Part shown: one piece after another, positions 17,297 to 25,739 of the stretch | Numbering within the stretch: the stretch's first letter is position 1 | Layout: each line of letters starts with the position of its first letter | Virus record (IMG/VR): IMGVR_UViG_3300043548_000080 | Coordinates: 1 to 61,523 of that record | From: a virus | Direction: 5' to 3' (one strand) | Length of the DNA: 61,523 nucleotides | Made by a program: the position numbers and the translations under genes | Notes under the pieces: model-generated | The model's database searches: none | What the model was told of the DNA's origin: nothing | What the model saw: only the letters and a program-made list of their open reading frames with translations

Positions 17297-18214
17297 TCAC
17301 AGATTCATATAGGCTTCTATGAATGTTTGCGCGACTTGCGGGACGATGGCATTACCGTAGGCGCGCAATCGTCCCACTTTGGCGGGAGCCCCATGAGCCA
17401 GCGGGAATGTGCCGGGTTCAACTGGCCTCCACTTTCCATCCCGGCAGAAGAGCCAGTCAGCATCTCGCCAGTGGTCGTTAGTCGGGCCGGGATTGGTTTT
17501 GCGTAGTCCACCAACGCTTCGGTCAGGTAACCTGTCTCCCGTCCGGTAGCTGCTCGACTCGGTCTCATATGCTTGCGATCGACTGTGTCCATCGTATTGG
17601 GCGCAGGCCAGCTTGATAGTTTCGCCGCTCCAGGTAACTTCAACGAAATCTTGTTTGTTCCGTCCAGATTCTTGCCGCTGTAGCAGTGTGTACTCCCGTG
17701 TTGATCGTTTGTGATCGCAGTGGGCCACCCAGTAAAGTCGTTGTCTGATATGCGGGGCACCGACGCCCGCAGCGCACAGATCTGCCGCTGCGCTGGAGTA
17801 GTTCGCTCCTTCCAAGTCAGCTTGTACAGAGTCGAGCCAAGATAAGCCGTCTTTGCTCGCAACCTGTTCGCCAAAGACAACTGAAGGCTTGCAGGCTGCA
17901 ATGAGTCTGAACATTTCAGGCCAGAGATGTCGTTCGTCATCAAATCCTTTTCCTTTTCCTGCACTGCTAAACGGTTGACAAGGACAGCTCCCTGTCCATA
18001 CTTCTCTGTCATCAGACCAACCTGCTTGTCGTAAAGCATAACTCCAAACTCCAATTCCACCGAAGAAATGACATTGCTTGTAGCCTTTCAAGTCTTCTGG
18101 TTGAACATCAACAATTGATCGTGTGTCTACATCTCCTTTTGCAATGTGTCCTGCCTCAATTAGATTACGCAGCCATTGAGCAGCGTAGGCATCAATCTCG
18201 TTGTAGTAAACCAT
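17297..18214 (-). CDS. dcm: DNA C5-cytosine methyltransferase
   Basis: The 305-residue enzyme has motif [10 protein letters not shown] (about 50-58), motif [11 protein letters not shown] with catalytic Cys79, a motif VI variant FGEQVAS (114-120), motif [12 protein letters not shown], and motif [14 protein letters not shown] near the end. It would transfer a methyl group from S-adenosylmethionine to cytosine; the target site is not known, and no paired restriction enzyme is visible. It probably protects the phage DNA from host restriction. A second long reading frame lies inside this gene at 17317-18060. Confidence 0.92.
   Translation of the reverse strand: MVYYNEIDAYAAQWLRNLIEAGHIAKGDVDTRSIVDVQPEDLKGYKQCHFFGGIGVWSYALRQAGWSDDREVWTGSCPCQPFSSAGKGKGFDDERHLWPEMFRLIAACKPSVVFGEQVASKDGLSWLDSVQADLEGANYSSAAADLCAAGVGAPHIRQRLYWVAHCDHKRSTREYTLLQRQESGRNKQDFVEVTWSGETIKLACAQYDGHSRSQAYETESSSYRTGDRLPDRSVGGLRKTNPGPTNDHWRDADWLFCRDGKWRPVEPGTFPLAHGAPAKVGRLRAYGNAIVPQVAQTFIEAYMNL
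17317..18060 (-). CDS. Overprinted ORF inside the methyltransferase gene
   Basis: A 247-codon frame, shifted by one base from the methyltransferase, stays open through most of it. The predicted protein includes [55 protein letters not shown] and [21 protein letters not shown] recall the same strings, especially the last two, in many phage and prophage proteins overlapping dcm-type genes, so this is unlikely to be chance. The first codon is GTG; an ATG follows seven codons later. The function is unknown. It could be a real second product, or a conserved shadow forced by methyltransferase constraints. Confidence 0.5.
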   Translation of the reverse strand: MELEFGVMLYDKQVGLMTEKYGQGAVLVNRLAVQEKEKDLMTNDISGLKCSDSLQPASLQLSLANRLRAKTAYLGSTLYKLTWKERTTPAQRQICALRASVPRISDNDFTGWPTAITNDQHGSTHCYSGKNLDGTNKISLKLPGAAKLSSWPAPNTMDTVDRKHMRPSRAATGRETGYLTEALVDYAKPIPARLTTTGEMLTGSSAGMESGGQLNPAHSRWLMGLPPKWDDCAPTVMPSSRKSRKHS

Positions 18215-18296
18215 GATTAGCTATTGTCATCTGTCTTTCAGATAAATGCAATGTATCCGCAAAGCAGATACACCGCAAGTATCTGTGTCTACATGT

Positions 18297-18671
18297 TTAG
18301 CGATTGTCACCACTTCCCTGAATCACGTTTCGTTGCTTCCTATCCTCCAGCTTGTTGATGTTCATTTGAGCGATGTCTTCCAACTTCCAGTAGTAGTTGC
18401 TGGCAATACCTGCAACAAACCACAGGATATCACCTAGTTCCTTCTTCAATGCTTCCTGCCTATTCTCCCATGAGAACATGTCAACAGACGTTGGATTGTC
18501 TCTGACATATTTAGCCTGCACACCACAGAGTTCACCTACCTCAGCAGCAATGCCTGGAAAGAGATAGGAAGATTCTTTAGCTGTGGGCAGTGCATAGCTC
18601 CATGCTTTTTCTTGATAGTCATTCAACGTCTTGATACCAACTCCTGCAGTAGAAGTAGTTTCCGTATTCAT
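18297..18671 (-). CDS. MazG-like nucleotide pyrophosphohydrolase
   Basis: The 124-residue protein (start at ATG 18671, after AGAAAGG) has the MazG helical metal site: EVGELCG, then KKELGDILWFVAGIA, with the final IAQMNINKLEDRKQRNVIQGSGDNR-type tail. MazG-family enzymes hydrolyse (d)NTPs to monophosphates and pyrophosphate; phage copies may shape nucleotide pools or lower ppGpp, though that is debated. The longer upstream frame lacks a better start. The ATG lies inside the end of the small gene at 18619. Confidence 0.82.
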   Translation of the reverse strand: MNTETTSTAGVGIKTLNDYQEKAWSYALPTAKESSYLFPGIAAEVGELCGVQAKYVRDNPTSVDMFSWENRQEALKKELGDILWFVAGIASNYYWKLEDIAQMNINKLEDRKQRNVIQGSGDNR

Positions 18672-18798
18672 CGATGAGCCTTTCTGGATATCCATTGTCA
18701 ATGAGCCATTGTCTGAAATCAACAACGGTCTCTGGGATTGGTTTAGGGAAGCCATATTTCCATCCTTGTGGTGGATCAACAAACTTGATTCGTACCAT
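18619..18798 (-). CDS. Small hypothetical protein between thyX and mazG
   Basis: The 59-residue protein begins MVRIKFVDPPQGWKYGFP and contains an aromatic-rich C-terminus (YGNYFYCRSWYQDVE). It overlaps the end of thyX by 23 bases and the start of mazG by 53 bases. I do not recognise a family. The coherent start at the end of thyX and the sensible composition support it as a real gene. Confidence 0.55.
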   Translation of the reverse strand: MVRIKFVDPPQGWKYGFPKPIPETVVDFRQWLIDNGYPERLIDEYGNYFYCRSWYQDVE

Positions 18799-19435
18799 AG
18801 TAGCTCCCGTCAGGCATTTCAAATAAGGAAGGAAGCAATTCAGAAACAATCTTCTTACATTGCTGAGCCACTTCCCTATGTTCCTTTTGAGTAGCGTCGT
18901 CACAGCGTACATCAATGTAGTGCAGCCAGCTACGCACAGTACCATTGACATACATTCGGGACATCGTCAACCCTTCAGGCAACACCTTCCTAGCCACCTC
19001 TTTTGCAATGCCCATGTGTAGGGCATGTTCATACACATTCTTAGCCTGCTTCCAGGTCTTCTGTTGCTGCTCTTCCCACCAACGCTGCACTTCCCTGTCT
19101 TCAGTGGGTAGGCTGTTCTGCCTATTTTTGTTGTCTTGCATCCTAGCCTCGCTGATGTCATGGTCTCCCACAACAGCATAACGCTGGCTAAATTCTTGGA
19201 AGCTAAAGCTTCGGTGCCGCAGGATTTGTCGAGCAATGTCCCGAGTTGTTTCAATCTCGATGCAGACATTGCCCATTTCAAACACAGACCAATGCTTGTG
19301 CTTCATGCAATAGCGAAGAAGCTTTGGTGCTGTCCCGTCATTGTGCTGGTTAGCAGGATTGCTGACACGGGCACAATAGGCAATGACGCTTTCAAGATTC
19401 GGTGTTGCCCAGATGAGTGTAGCTTTTGACGGCAT
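18776..19435 (-). CDS. thyX: Flavin-dependent thymidylate synthase ThyX
   Basis: The 219-residue enzyme carries the ThyX signature RHR followed by seven residues and Ser (RHRSFSFQEFS, about residues 73-83), then QRY. ThyX converts dUMP to dTMP with methylenetetrahydrofolate and FAD. The C-terminal half has the RKVLPEGLTMSRMYVNGTVRSW-type segment that binds substrate. The start is set at ATG 19435 (MPSKATL) behind CAGGAACAGAAAG. It overlaps both neighbours, as expected in this compact leftward operon, and works with nrdJ and mazG in dNTP supply. Confidence 0.93.
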   Translation of the reverse strand: MPSKATLIWATPNLESVIAYCARVSNPANQHNDGTAPKLLRYCMKHKHWSVFEMGNVCIEIETTRDIARQILRHRSFSFQEFSQRYAVVGDHDISEARMQDNKNRQNSLPTEDREVQRWWEEQQQKTWKQAKNVYEHALHMGIAKEVARKVLPEGLTMSRMYVNGTVRSWLHYIDVRCDDATQKEHREVAQQCKKIVSELLPSLFEMPDGSYYGTNQVC

Positions 19436-19769
19436 CTTTCTGTTCCTGAAGATAGTTGTTGATGGCTGAGTAGATGGAAGCTTCAAAAACTTTCTGAGCT
19501 GTTTCGTTGTCCATGTGGACTACCAGAGTTTCTTCGTCCTTACCATCAGCAACATCTTGGAAGAACTTCTCAGCTTCTGATGGCACCATATAGTATTTCA
19601 GCACTGCCTCAATGCCTATACGGGTGTTGAAGGTGGCGTTCTGGTCTTCAGGATGTTTATCATCAAAGCTTGGGCTTTGTTCTTCTTGCCACAGGTTTTT
19701 GTACTCCTTCTGCAGAAACGACATAATGAAGATTTCTGCTGTTTCCTCGTCCAGTTCTAGCGTGTACAT
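19392..19769 (-). CDS. Acidic hypothetical protein
   Basis: The 125-residue product, starting MYTLELDEETAEIF behind AAAGGAACGAA, is acidic and helical, with MSFLQKEYKNLWQ near the N-terminus and a C-terminal segment FEASIYSAINNYLQEQKDAV. I recall similar short proteins in phages but no function. It overlaps the HNH gene upstream by 107 bases and thyX downstream by 44 bases; the upstream overlap is unusually long, so the end of the HNH gene or this start may be revised. Confidence 0.6.
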   Translation of the reverse strand: MYTLELDEETAEIFIMSFLQKEYKNLWQEEQSPSFDDKHPEDQNATFNTRIGIEAVLKYYMVPSEAEKFFQDVADGKDEETLVVHMDNETAQKVFEASIYSAINNYLQEQKDAVKSYTHLGNTES

Positions 19770-20136
19770 TTCGTTCCTTTCGTTCCTTTGCTGTCTTCTC
19801 TTTATGACAGACCTTACACAAAACTTGTAGACCATCCTTCTCACAGAACAGACGCTCTACAAACCTATCCCAACTGACAAATCCCTCTGTAGTATGCACC
19901 ACTGGTTCAATGTGGTCAACAGCCACAAGCTTTGCAGGGAATTGTTCTGAGCAATGAGCACACTTGTAATGCTGTGCCAGCTTTCCTGTTTCCTTGTTGA
20001 TGTAGCGCCCTACACAGGCTTCCTTCAGCACCTGATATTTCACAGGCCAGCGTCTGGAAGCGCTGCGTAGAGCGCTGACAACAAAGCTTCTAAACCTTGC
20101 TTCTGTCCAGGTTCCTCCGTTGTACTCACCAGCCAT
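19663..20136 (-). CDS. HNH endonuclease, free-standing
   Basis: The 157-residue protein starts MAGEYNGGTWTEARFRSF and contains the zinc and HNH elements CAHCSEQF, VDHIEPVV, LQVLCKVCHKEKTA. The type (EYNGGTWTEAR...SALRSASRRW) is common in phages near replication genes. It may be a homing enzyme, a packaging-related nuclease or a recombination nuclease; the setting amid replication genes does not decide. Its end overlaps the next gene by 107 bases in another frame. Confidence 0.85.
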   Translation of the reverse strand: MAGEYNGGTWTEARFRSFVVSALRSASRRWPVKYQVLKEACVGRYINKETGKLAQHYKCAHCSEQFPAKLVAVDHIEPVVHTTEGFVSWDRFVERLFCEKDGLQVLCKVCHKEKTAKERKERNVHARTGRGNSRNLHYVVSAEGVQKPVARRTKPKL

Positions 20137-20524
20137 GTGGGTCTGAATGTTTCTGAATTTTTGTAGTTTCCCAATCAGAGGAGCTGCTGTAGAAACCTTT
20201 TCCACTGTAGCTGTACTCTTCTGTATTCCCCTTCTCCAGATTGATGTCCATCTGAATGAGGAACATCAACGATGACATAGCATGTGCCAGATGGTGCAGC
20301 CCTGATTCTTGGTCGCGCTCCTCGCCGCCAAACCATTGCCACATATGGCGATTGGCTGCATCGAAATATCGTTGTCGTCCGTTCTCAAGTTTCTCCCAAT
20401 TATCAGGACTGTACTTTTTAGCCCCATAGGTGAGAACAGCTACCATTTCTAACAAGGCATCAGTCTTCATCAAAGAAAACTGAGGCTTGCCTTCGTCATA
20501 CTTCACACCGTCGGTGGAGTCCAT
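20126..20524 (-). CDS. DUF5664-type dATP/dGTP diphosphohydrolase-like protein
   Basis: The 132-residue protein shows KYDEGKPQFSLM, a hydrophobic TYGAKKYSPDNW segment, a middle RYFDAANRHMWQWF and ESGLHHLAHAMSSLMFLI, which together match the family I know as DUF5664, also described as the N-terminal dATP/dGTP diphosphohydrolase domain. Proteins of this type are common in phages and are related to the MazG all-alpha hydrolases; they probably trim the nucleotide pool. The second ATG (20524) has the better ribosome site (AGGAAAAGGAACT). Confidence 0.75.
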   Translation of the reverse strand: MDSTDGVKYDEGKPQFSLMKTDALLEMVAVLTYGAKKYSPDNWEKLENGRQRYFDAANRHMWQWFGGEERDQESGLHHLAHAMSSLMFLIQMDINLEKGNTEEYSYSGKGFYSSSSDWETTKIQKHSDPHGW

Positions 20525-21192
20525 AGTTCCTTTTCCTTTCTTCTTAGCCATAGAAGCTGACCATTCTCAATGACACGTTCTTCATTGCCTTCATAAGCTT
20601 CGATACACGCCTCATACATCTGTCTCTCTGTGGTGCATTCCTCAAGCAGCTTAGCAGCCTTTACAGGCCCTATGCCATGAAGACCAATGATGTTGTCAAC
20701 AGCATCTCCTGTCAAGATTTGCTTGTAGAAGCTTCTCAGCCCATCAAAGGGTTCTATGAAATAGTGCTCTCGTTTAACAGGATTGAAGATGTGACAAGGC
20801 ACTTGCATGAAGTCTTTGTCGATGGAGATGATGCAGCACTGGTGATTTAGCTTAGTAGCCTCAATAGCAATGGCGTCGTCGGCTTCCTCTCCCTTAGACA
20901 ATACAGCCTTCCATTCCTTCAACAGATGTTGCCGCACCACAGGCAGATGCTTAGGCTTTGGCTGGGTTCTGTTGCCCTTGTAGACGGCTGTCTTGGCTAG
21001 GGTGTTTCTGAAGTTGGCAGGCCCTGTCAAATATATTTGCCAAGAGTCATACCACCTATCATAGGTATCACACGATAACAATGCCATCGTTATGATGCTG
21101 TCGATGGTGTAACGTGCCATAGAAGCTGAATCGTCTTTGCAGGCGAATGCAGCCCTATAGCACATCGGATCTCCGTCGATGAGCGCCTTCAC
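20503..21192 (-). CDS. 5'-3' exonuclease, FEN/T7 gp6-like
   Basis: The 229-residue protein has the flap endonuclease layout: MKALIDGDPMCYRAAF at the start with a metal-binding Asp, an arch with KGEEADDAIAIEA, IISIDKDFMQV, and the helix-two-turn-helix TGDAVDNIIGLHGIGPVKAAKLL. It would remove RNA primers and degrade duplex ends 5' to 3' in replication and recombination. It starts at a GTG that overlaps the stop of the small gene upstream. Confidence 0.88.
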   Translation of the reverse strand: MKALIDGDPMCYRAAFACKDDSASMARYTIDSIITMALLSCDTYDRWYDSWQIYLTGPANFRNTLAKTAVYKGNRTQPKPKHLPVVRQHLLKEWKAVLSKGEEADDAIAIEATKLNHQCCIISIDKDFMQVPCHIFNPVKREHYFIEPFDGLRSFYKQILTGDAVDNIIGLHGIGPVKAAKLLEECTTERQMYEACIEAYEGNEERVIENGQLLWLRRKEKELWTPPTV

Positions 21193-21350
21193 TCCACTTC
21201 CCTCACCAGCTTTGCATCATCGATGACAAGCCTCTGTTGCTGCTCAACCTGCTGCACGATGTAGCCAGCAAGATGATGCTGACCAATGACGCGCAGAGCC
21301 TGGACAACAACAGAGACGTCACCTTCTGACGGCAGCTTGATGGAGATCAT
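21189..21350 (-). CDS. Small protein between SSB and exonuclease
   Basis: A 53-codon frame (MISIKLPSEGDVSVVVQAL...KLVREVE) fits exactly between two replication genes: its ATG overlaps the stop of the SSB gene (TGATG) and its TGA overlaps the GTG start of the exonuclease. The exact coupling on both sides supports translation. The product is a small helical protein with a Gln-rich centre (YIVQQVEQQQRLV). Function unknown. Confidence 0.6.
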   Translation of the reverse strand: MISIKLPSEGDVSVVVQALRVIGQHHLAGYIVQQVEQQQRLVIDDAKLVREVE

Positions 21351-21757
21351 CAGAGCACTTCGTCGTCGTTCAATGTCACCTTTCCACCAACACCACCCTT
21401 GGTGAATTCGACATGCTCAGTGACAACCATCTTCTTCAACGAAGGAGAGATGCCCTTCTTGTTCTTGTACTTCCACTCATAGCAAGACACAACAGCTTTA
21501 GCCTTGCTGCCATTGCCGATGTCCTCATTGATTTCATCGCCGTCAGTGTCATACACCTTGATGGGCTTGTTAGACTTGCAGGTGATGTATTTGCCAAGTT
21601 CGTCCTTTTCCTTGACATCAATACCCATCTCTTCCAGTGCTTGAACAGCAGCGTCAGAGAGTTGGCAAAGATCGATTTGATACTTGCCGCTCATGTCGTT
21701 GACTTTGTTGTGTTGGCACCAGAACAGGGTTGCCTTCAGTTTCACAGCTTGATCCAT
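21350..21757 (-). CDS. Single-stranded DNA-binding protein, gp2.5-like
   Basis: The 135-residue protein has a beta-rich pattern (KLKATLFWCQHNK, YQIDLCQL, YITCKSNKPIKVY, KAKAVVSCYEWKYKNKKGIS) and an acidic end (NDDEVL), consistent with OB-fold SSB proteins of T7-like replisomes. It lies between the polymerase and exonuclease genes, where such SSB genes are usual. The acidic C-terminus would contact the polymerase and helicase. The call depends partly on context. Confidence 0.65.
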   Translation of the reverse strand: MDQAVKLKATLFWCQHNKVNDMSGKYQIDLCQLSDAAVQALEEMGIDVKEKDELGKYITCKSNKPIKVYDTDGDEINEDIGNGSKAKAVVSCYEWKYKNKKGISPSLKKMVVTEHVEFTKGGVGGKVTLNDDEVL

Positions 21758-21807
21758 GTTTCTTCCTTCAATGTGCTACAGAATTGAACACGCTGTAGCT
21801 TCGTGTG

Positions 21808-23622
21808 TTAGTGACATTCCTTCCAGTTGCTGCCGGTCTTACCTTCAGCATCCACCCTACAACGGAACTTCAGAGCCTCACCAGCCTTCGCTGCTGCCTG
21901 CTCCACCAATCGAGCAGATTCCTCGGATTGTTGAGGAAGAACACTCCATTGTGTTTCGTCGTGAACGAAGGCAATGAGTTTAGCATCAATGTTGTTGTCC
22001 TTCAATAGCTGTATAGATTCTACAAGCCACTGCTTGGCGATGATGGCACCAGCAGATTGAAGCAGCGTGTTGAGAGCAGCGTGCTCGCTTCTAACCCATA
22101 CACGCCTGCCATCGAGTCCAGGCAGATGTCCTTTCTTTACGAACTTCGACAGCTTCTTCTTCAACTCAGCCAGACCGGGCGTGTTGTTGATGAAGTTGTC
22201 AATGAGCCTCTTACCCTTGGTTGAAGAACCTCCGACGATGGAGCCAGCCTTCTCGGCACCGGCACCATACAAGACACCATAGGTCAGCGTCTTCGTCATG
22301 TTCCGCACCTTCTTATGCTCGGCACTGTCCTCCTTCACTGTGCCCCTAGGAACCAGCCCAAAGGCTTGTGCATTCATCCAATGCACATCGCCTGTTAGCA
22401 GAGTGTTCGTCCATTCTTCGTCGTTCAGATAGTGAGCAAGGCAGCGTAGCTCGATGCCGCTAAGATCAACACCAACCTGCTTCCTTCCCTGACCTGGATG
22501 CCATACCTCTCTGCATTCATTGCCATAAGGCGCAGACACGTTAGGAACCTGTCCCAAATTGGGGCTGTTGTGTGTAGCCCTACCTGTTACAGCACCACAG
22601 GCAATGATGCGTCCGTAGACAACACCGTTCTTTTCCTTCTCCATCCAACTGCTCACCTGTGCCACACGCTTCTGCAGCATTAGGTATTCGTTGAGCAGTT
22701 TAGCCTCTGGCTTGTCAATGTCAGAGAGGATGTCTTCATTGATGGAGATAGATCCCTTCTCCGTTGTCTCAGTGAACTGGACACCAAGGCTCTGTAGGCG
22801 TTCTGCAATCTGCTGTCTGCTTCCGGGATTAAACGGAATAACCTTCACCTTCATCGGCCCAGGCATTGCTTCCTGTATTAGCTTAGATGGCTTAGCAATA
22901 CCGGATGTCTTGAGCAGTTCAAGCAGAGCACCTTTGGTGTCTGCTTTGTATTCCTTCCAATCATCGGCAACAACCTCCCAATACTGAGGGGTCTTAGTTT
23001 CTTCTATGGTTGGTGGAAAAACTTCTTGAAGCTTATTTTCAATGTCAGCCATCTTACCTGACAACGTAGCCAGAAGAGTCTGGCATTTAGGGACATCGAG
23101 CGGATAGCCATTGTCCATCATCCTTTTGCAAATGTGAGAAACCTTGTGCTCCAGTTCAATGCTATAGGCACTGAAGCCCATAGCATTCATCTCCTGCGTC
23201 AGATGTTGATACAGCTTCTCCAGCAGCAATACATCCTGAATGCAATAGTCTTCCATCTCCTGTGACCAGCCTGTGTCGAAGGCATCGAAGTCTCCTTTGT
23301 GGTCACCAAACCGAATGCCCCAGCTACGCAGGCTGTGCTTACCTGCCTTTGGGTCTTCCTCTGGAGGAGCAAGCTCAGGGTTGTACAGACGGGACATCAC
23401 CAGCGTATCTACCTGCATATGCTCAGGGATATACACCTTCCATACCTTGGCTAGGACATCGAAGTCAAACTCAATGCCGTTGTGAGCAACAACCTGATGC
23501 TCATCCAGATATTGCTGTAGCCCTGTCCTGTCACGCCATGCTTTCACCTCATCATCTTTCTTGGTGACAACAAGCCAGATGGTGTCATGGGCTAGGTTGG
23601 TTTCGATGTCCAAGAAAATCAC
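21808..23622 (-). CDS. DNA polymerase, family A (T7 gp5-like)
   Basis: The 604-residue enzyme has an N-terminal 3'-5' exonuclease with Exo I FLDIETN (Asp5, Glu7), Exo II VAHNGIEFDFD (about 46-55) and Exo III YCIQDVLLLEKLY, then polymerase motif A GVDLSGIELR, motif B RNMTKTLTYGVLYG and motif C VHDE (about 553-556). This is the replicative polymerase. Length is shorter than T7 gp5 (704) and there is no visible thioredoxin-binding insert. It overlaps the end of the primase-helicase gene by 4 bases and so is translated with it. Confidence 0.95.
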   Translation of the reverse strand: MIFLDIETNLAHDTIWLVVTKKDDEVKAWRDRTGLQQYLDEHQVVAHNGIEFDFDVLAKVWKVYIPEHMQVDTLVMSRLYNPELAPPEEDPKAGKHSLRSWGIRFGDHKGDFDAFDTGWSQEMEDYCIQDVLLLEKLYQHLTQEMNAMGFSAYSIELEHKVSHICKRMMDNGYPLDVPKCQTLLATLSGKMADIENKLQEVFPPTIEETKTPQYWEVVADDWKEYKADTKGALLELLKTSGIAKPSKLIQEAMPGPMKVKVIPFNPGSRQQIAERLQSLGVQFTETTEKGSISINEDILSDIDKPEAKLLNEYLMLQKRVAQVSSWMEKEKNGVVYGRIIACGAVTGRATHNSPNLGQVPNVSAPYGNECREVWHPGQGRKQVGVDLSGIELRCLAHYLNDEEWTNTLLTGDVHWMNAQAFGLVPRGTVKEDSAEHKKVRNMTKTLTYGVLYGAGAEKAGSIVGGSSTKGKRLIDNFINNTPGLAELKKKLSKFVKKGHLPGLDGRRVWVRSEHAALNTLLQSAGAIIAKQWLVESIQLLKDNNIDAKLIAFVHDETQWSVLPQQSEESARLVEQAAAKAGEALKFRCRVDAEGKTGSNWKECH

Positions 23623-25223
23623 AGCACCACCTCTTCTTCCTCCACCTCATCGCACTGAAGCATTCTTCCTGATTGTTTGCTGTACAGCAAATAACAGGCC
23701 GGTCCTGTCTCGCCATTCCATCGATTCTTCAACACACGAAGCCGTGTCTTGTTGCGCTCCATTGGGTCATCAGCTTGTCCATTGCGTTCAAGACCAATCA
23801 CCATGTCGCTGAGTTGTGCAATGGCGGCGCTGCCGCGAAGCTGAGACAGGGATGTAGCCGCCCCTTCTTCGTGTCCCTTGCCATCAGGACGCTTCAGGTG
23901 TGACACCACAAACAAGCTGATGGTTGTTTCTTCAACCAACATACGAAGCTTGGTCATGATTTCGTCAATGGCTTTGCGTTCGTCTCCATTCTCCTGACTG
24001 CTGACAAGAATAGACAGATGGTCTAGGAAGATGTATTTGCAATTGAGAGCCTTTGCCATATACCGGACACGGTTGACAATGTTCTCAATGGCACCGGAGC
24101 CAAAATGCTGAAACAGATAGAGACGTCCTGTGCCAAGGGTGCGTTCAAAAGCATCCTTTCGTTCTTCTTTAGAGGCTTCTGTATCTGGTAGATGCAATGG
24201 CTTGTTAGCAGCCAGAGACATTAGAGACAAACCAGTCTTTCTGATTCCTTCTTCCATGAACAGGAATCCAAGATTGTCCTCAGTATTGCACAACACATGC
24301 CAAGCAATTTCACGCATAACCTGTGACTTACCCAAACCACTGCCAGCAGTGATGGTGACCAGTTCACCAGTGCGGATGCCGTTGGTGAGAGAGTTCAACC
24401 CATCCCAAGGATAGAGACACTGTGCAGGCTCTGGTGGTGTGGACACCAAGTCCCACAACGTTGTTCCTGCAATGATGCCGTCAGGAATGAATGGCTCAGC
24501 ACTCCACCACCTATGCACAAACACAGCCTCCTTGTTGGCTGCGGTGTAGTCACAGGCGTCCTTCATCTCAGGGTCGTGCTTGAACACCTTAGCTTTGTTA
24601 CCAAAGAGTTCTGCTACCTCCTTAGCTGCTTTCTTTCCAGGCTCATCATTGTCAAAGCAGATGACAATGGTTTCAAAACTGTCCAACCATTCATAGGCTG
24701 CACGGCAATCCTTCAGAGCACCAGCAGCGCCACTACGAATGCTGACACAAGGCCACTTACTTCCTGTTGCCTGGAACGCTGCCAATGCATCGAACTCACC
24801 CTCGGTGATGGTGACATACTTACCACCTGTGGTGTACAGGTGTTGACCAAACAACGTAGCCTTTCCAAACTCTCCTTCAGTGTGAAACTTCTTCTCTGCA
24901 ATGTTCCGCACCTTGGCAGCAACAAGGGCACCGTCCTTGTCGTGATAAGGGAAGAAGAAGTCTTTGTCGCTCTTGACGACACCATAGCGCTCTAGAGTGG
25001 CTCGGGTTAGACGCCTGTCTGAAACAGAGCAGGGTTCGTTGTCGTCAAAATGCTTAGAGACGTTGTTCACAGTTTTCCTTTTACGTTGCGGCTCTGGCGT
25101 TTCGCCGTTGCTGGGGGTGTAGTGGTTGCAGGAAAAACAGAAGCTACTGCCGTCCTCGTTGATGCTTCTGGCATCGCTGCTTCCACAGTTGTCACAGGAG
25201 ACATGAGTGCGGATAAACGACAT
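23619..25223 (-). CDS. Primase-helicase (T7 gp4-like)
   Basis: The 534-residue fusion has an N-terminal zinc site (Cys10, Cys13, Cys29, Cys32), a TOPRIM primase core with TITEGEFDAL (Glu141) and CFDNDEPG (Asp191, Asp193), and a RecA-type hexameric helicase with Walker A GSGLGKS (about 294-300), YIFLDHLSILVS and RGSAAIAQLSDMVIGLERN. It unwinds the fork and primes the lagging strand. Order and arrangement match T7 gp4, and the polymerase gene follows at once. The N-terminal coding stretch overlaps a possible small gene upstream. Confidence 0.95.
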   Translation of the reverse strand: MSFIRTHVSCDNCGSSDARSINEDGSSFCFSCNHYTPSNGETPEPQRKRKTVNNVSKHFDDNEPCSVSDRRLTRATLERYGVVKSDKDFFFPYHDKDGALVAAKVRNIAEKKFHTEGEFGKATLFGQHLYTTGGKYVTITEGEFDALAAFQATGSKWPCVSIRSGAAGALKDCRAAYEWLDSFETIVICFDNDEPGKKAAKEVAELFGNKAKVFKHDPEMKDACDYTAANKEAVFVHRWWSAEPFIPDGIIAGTTLWDLVSTPPEPAQCLYPWDGLNSLTNGIRTGELVTITAGSGLGKSQVMREIAWHVLCNTEDNLGFLFMEEGIRKTGLSLMSLAANKPLHLPDTEASKEERKDAFERTLGTGRLYLFQHFGSGAIENIVNRVRYMAKALNCKYIFLDHLSILVSSQENGDERKAIDEIMTKLRMLVEETTISLFVVSHLKRPDGKGHEEGAATSLSQLRGSAAIAQLSDMVIGLERNGQADDPMERNKTRLRVLKNRWNGETGPACYLLYSKQSGRMLQCDEVEEEEVVL

Positions 25224-25336
25224 AGTTCTTCTCTAATCTCTTTTAGTTGGTTCTGAAGGTCTTGAATATCTTCAAAGCTTCTGTGTTTTCGTTCAGCGGC
25301 CAACTCAGCAGCCGTCTTTGTGTTGCTTGATAGCAT
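25067..25336 (-). CDS. Small protein with coiled-coil start, overlapping primase-helicase
   Basis: An 89-codon frame begins MLSSNTKTAAELAAE behind AGGATG and includes a charged helix (FEDIQDLQNQLKEIREEL). The first 38 codons are free of the primase gene; the rest runs for 157 bases in another frame through the primase start and is Ala/Thr/Pro-rich. The N-terminal part looks like a real small phage protein. The long overlap lowers confidence. Confidence 0.4.
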   Translation of the reverse strand: MLSSNTKTAAELAAERKHRSFEDIQDLQNQLKEIREELCRLSALMSPVTTVEAAMPEASTRTAVASVFPATTTPPATAKRQSRNVKGKL

Positions 25337-25739
25337 CCTTCATCCTTTCGATGATGTGTTTAGACATATCCCATCCTGAGCGATGTTGCCACCACAGGGG
25401 TGTAGTGACACCTGATTTGTCTAGTAGATCACGACACTGTGCAATGACTTGCTTTTGTTCTTTGGTGTAGCGCTTTGAATAGTCTTTGTCCTGTTGTTCA
25501 ACAGCCTTCGATGCTTCCAACACAGCCTGTTCCATTTCATAACGGAACATCTCTGCTGCTGCAACAAAGCTTGCAGTGTCTGGTGTGACATCGTAGTTGT
25601 AACGTCTTCCACAATCGGTGTAGCAATAGGTGAGACGGAATGTCCCAGGCTTCATCAGGTCATTGTCATAACTGCGTTCAACGTTGAATGCAGGTATATA
25701 ACGCTTTCCTATTTTTTTGTACAGCACTTCGCCACTCAT
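25305..25739 (-). CDS. Hypothetical protein in replication operon
   Basis: The 144-residue protein contains FRLTYCYTDCGRRYNYDVTP in its first third and a helical second half with WWQHRSGWDMSKHIIERMKDAI. I do not recognise the family. It starts at an ATG overlapping the stop of the small upstream gene (ATGA) and overlaps the next small frame by 32 bases. Confidence 0.6.
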   Translation of the reverse strand: MSGEVLYKKIGKRYIPAFNVERSYDNDLMKPGTFRLTYCYTDCGRRYNYDVTPDTASFVAAAEMFRYEMEQAVLEASKAVEQQDKDYSKRYTKEQKQVIAQCRDLLDKSGVTTPLWWQHRSGWDMSKHIIERMKDAIKQHKDGC

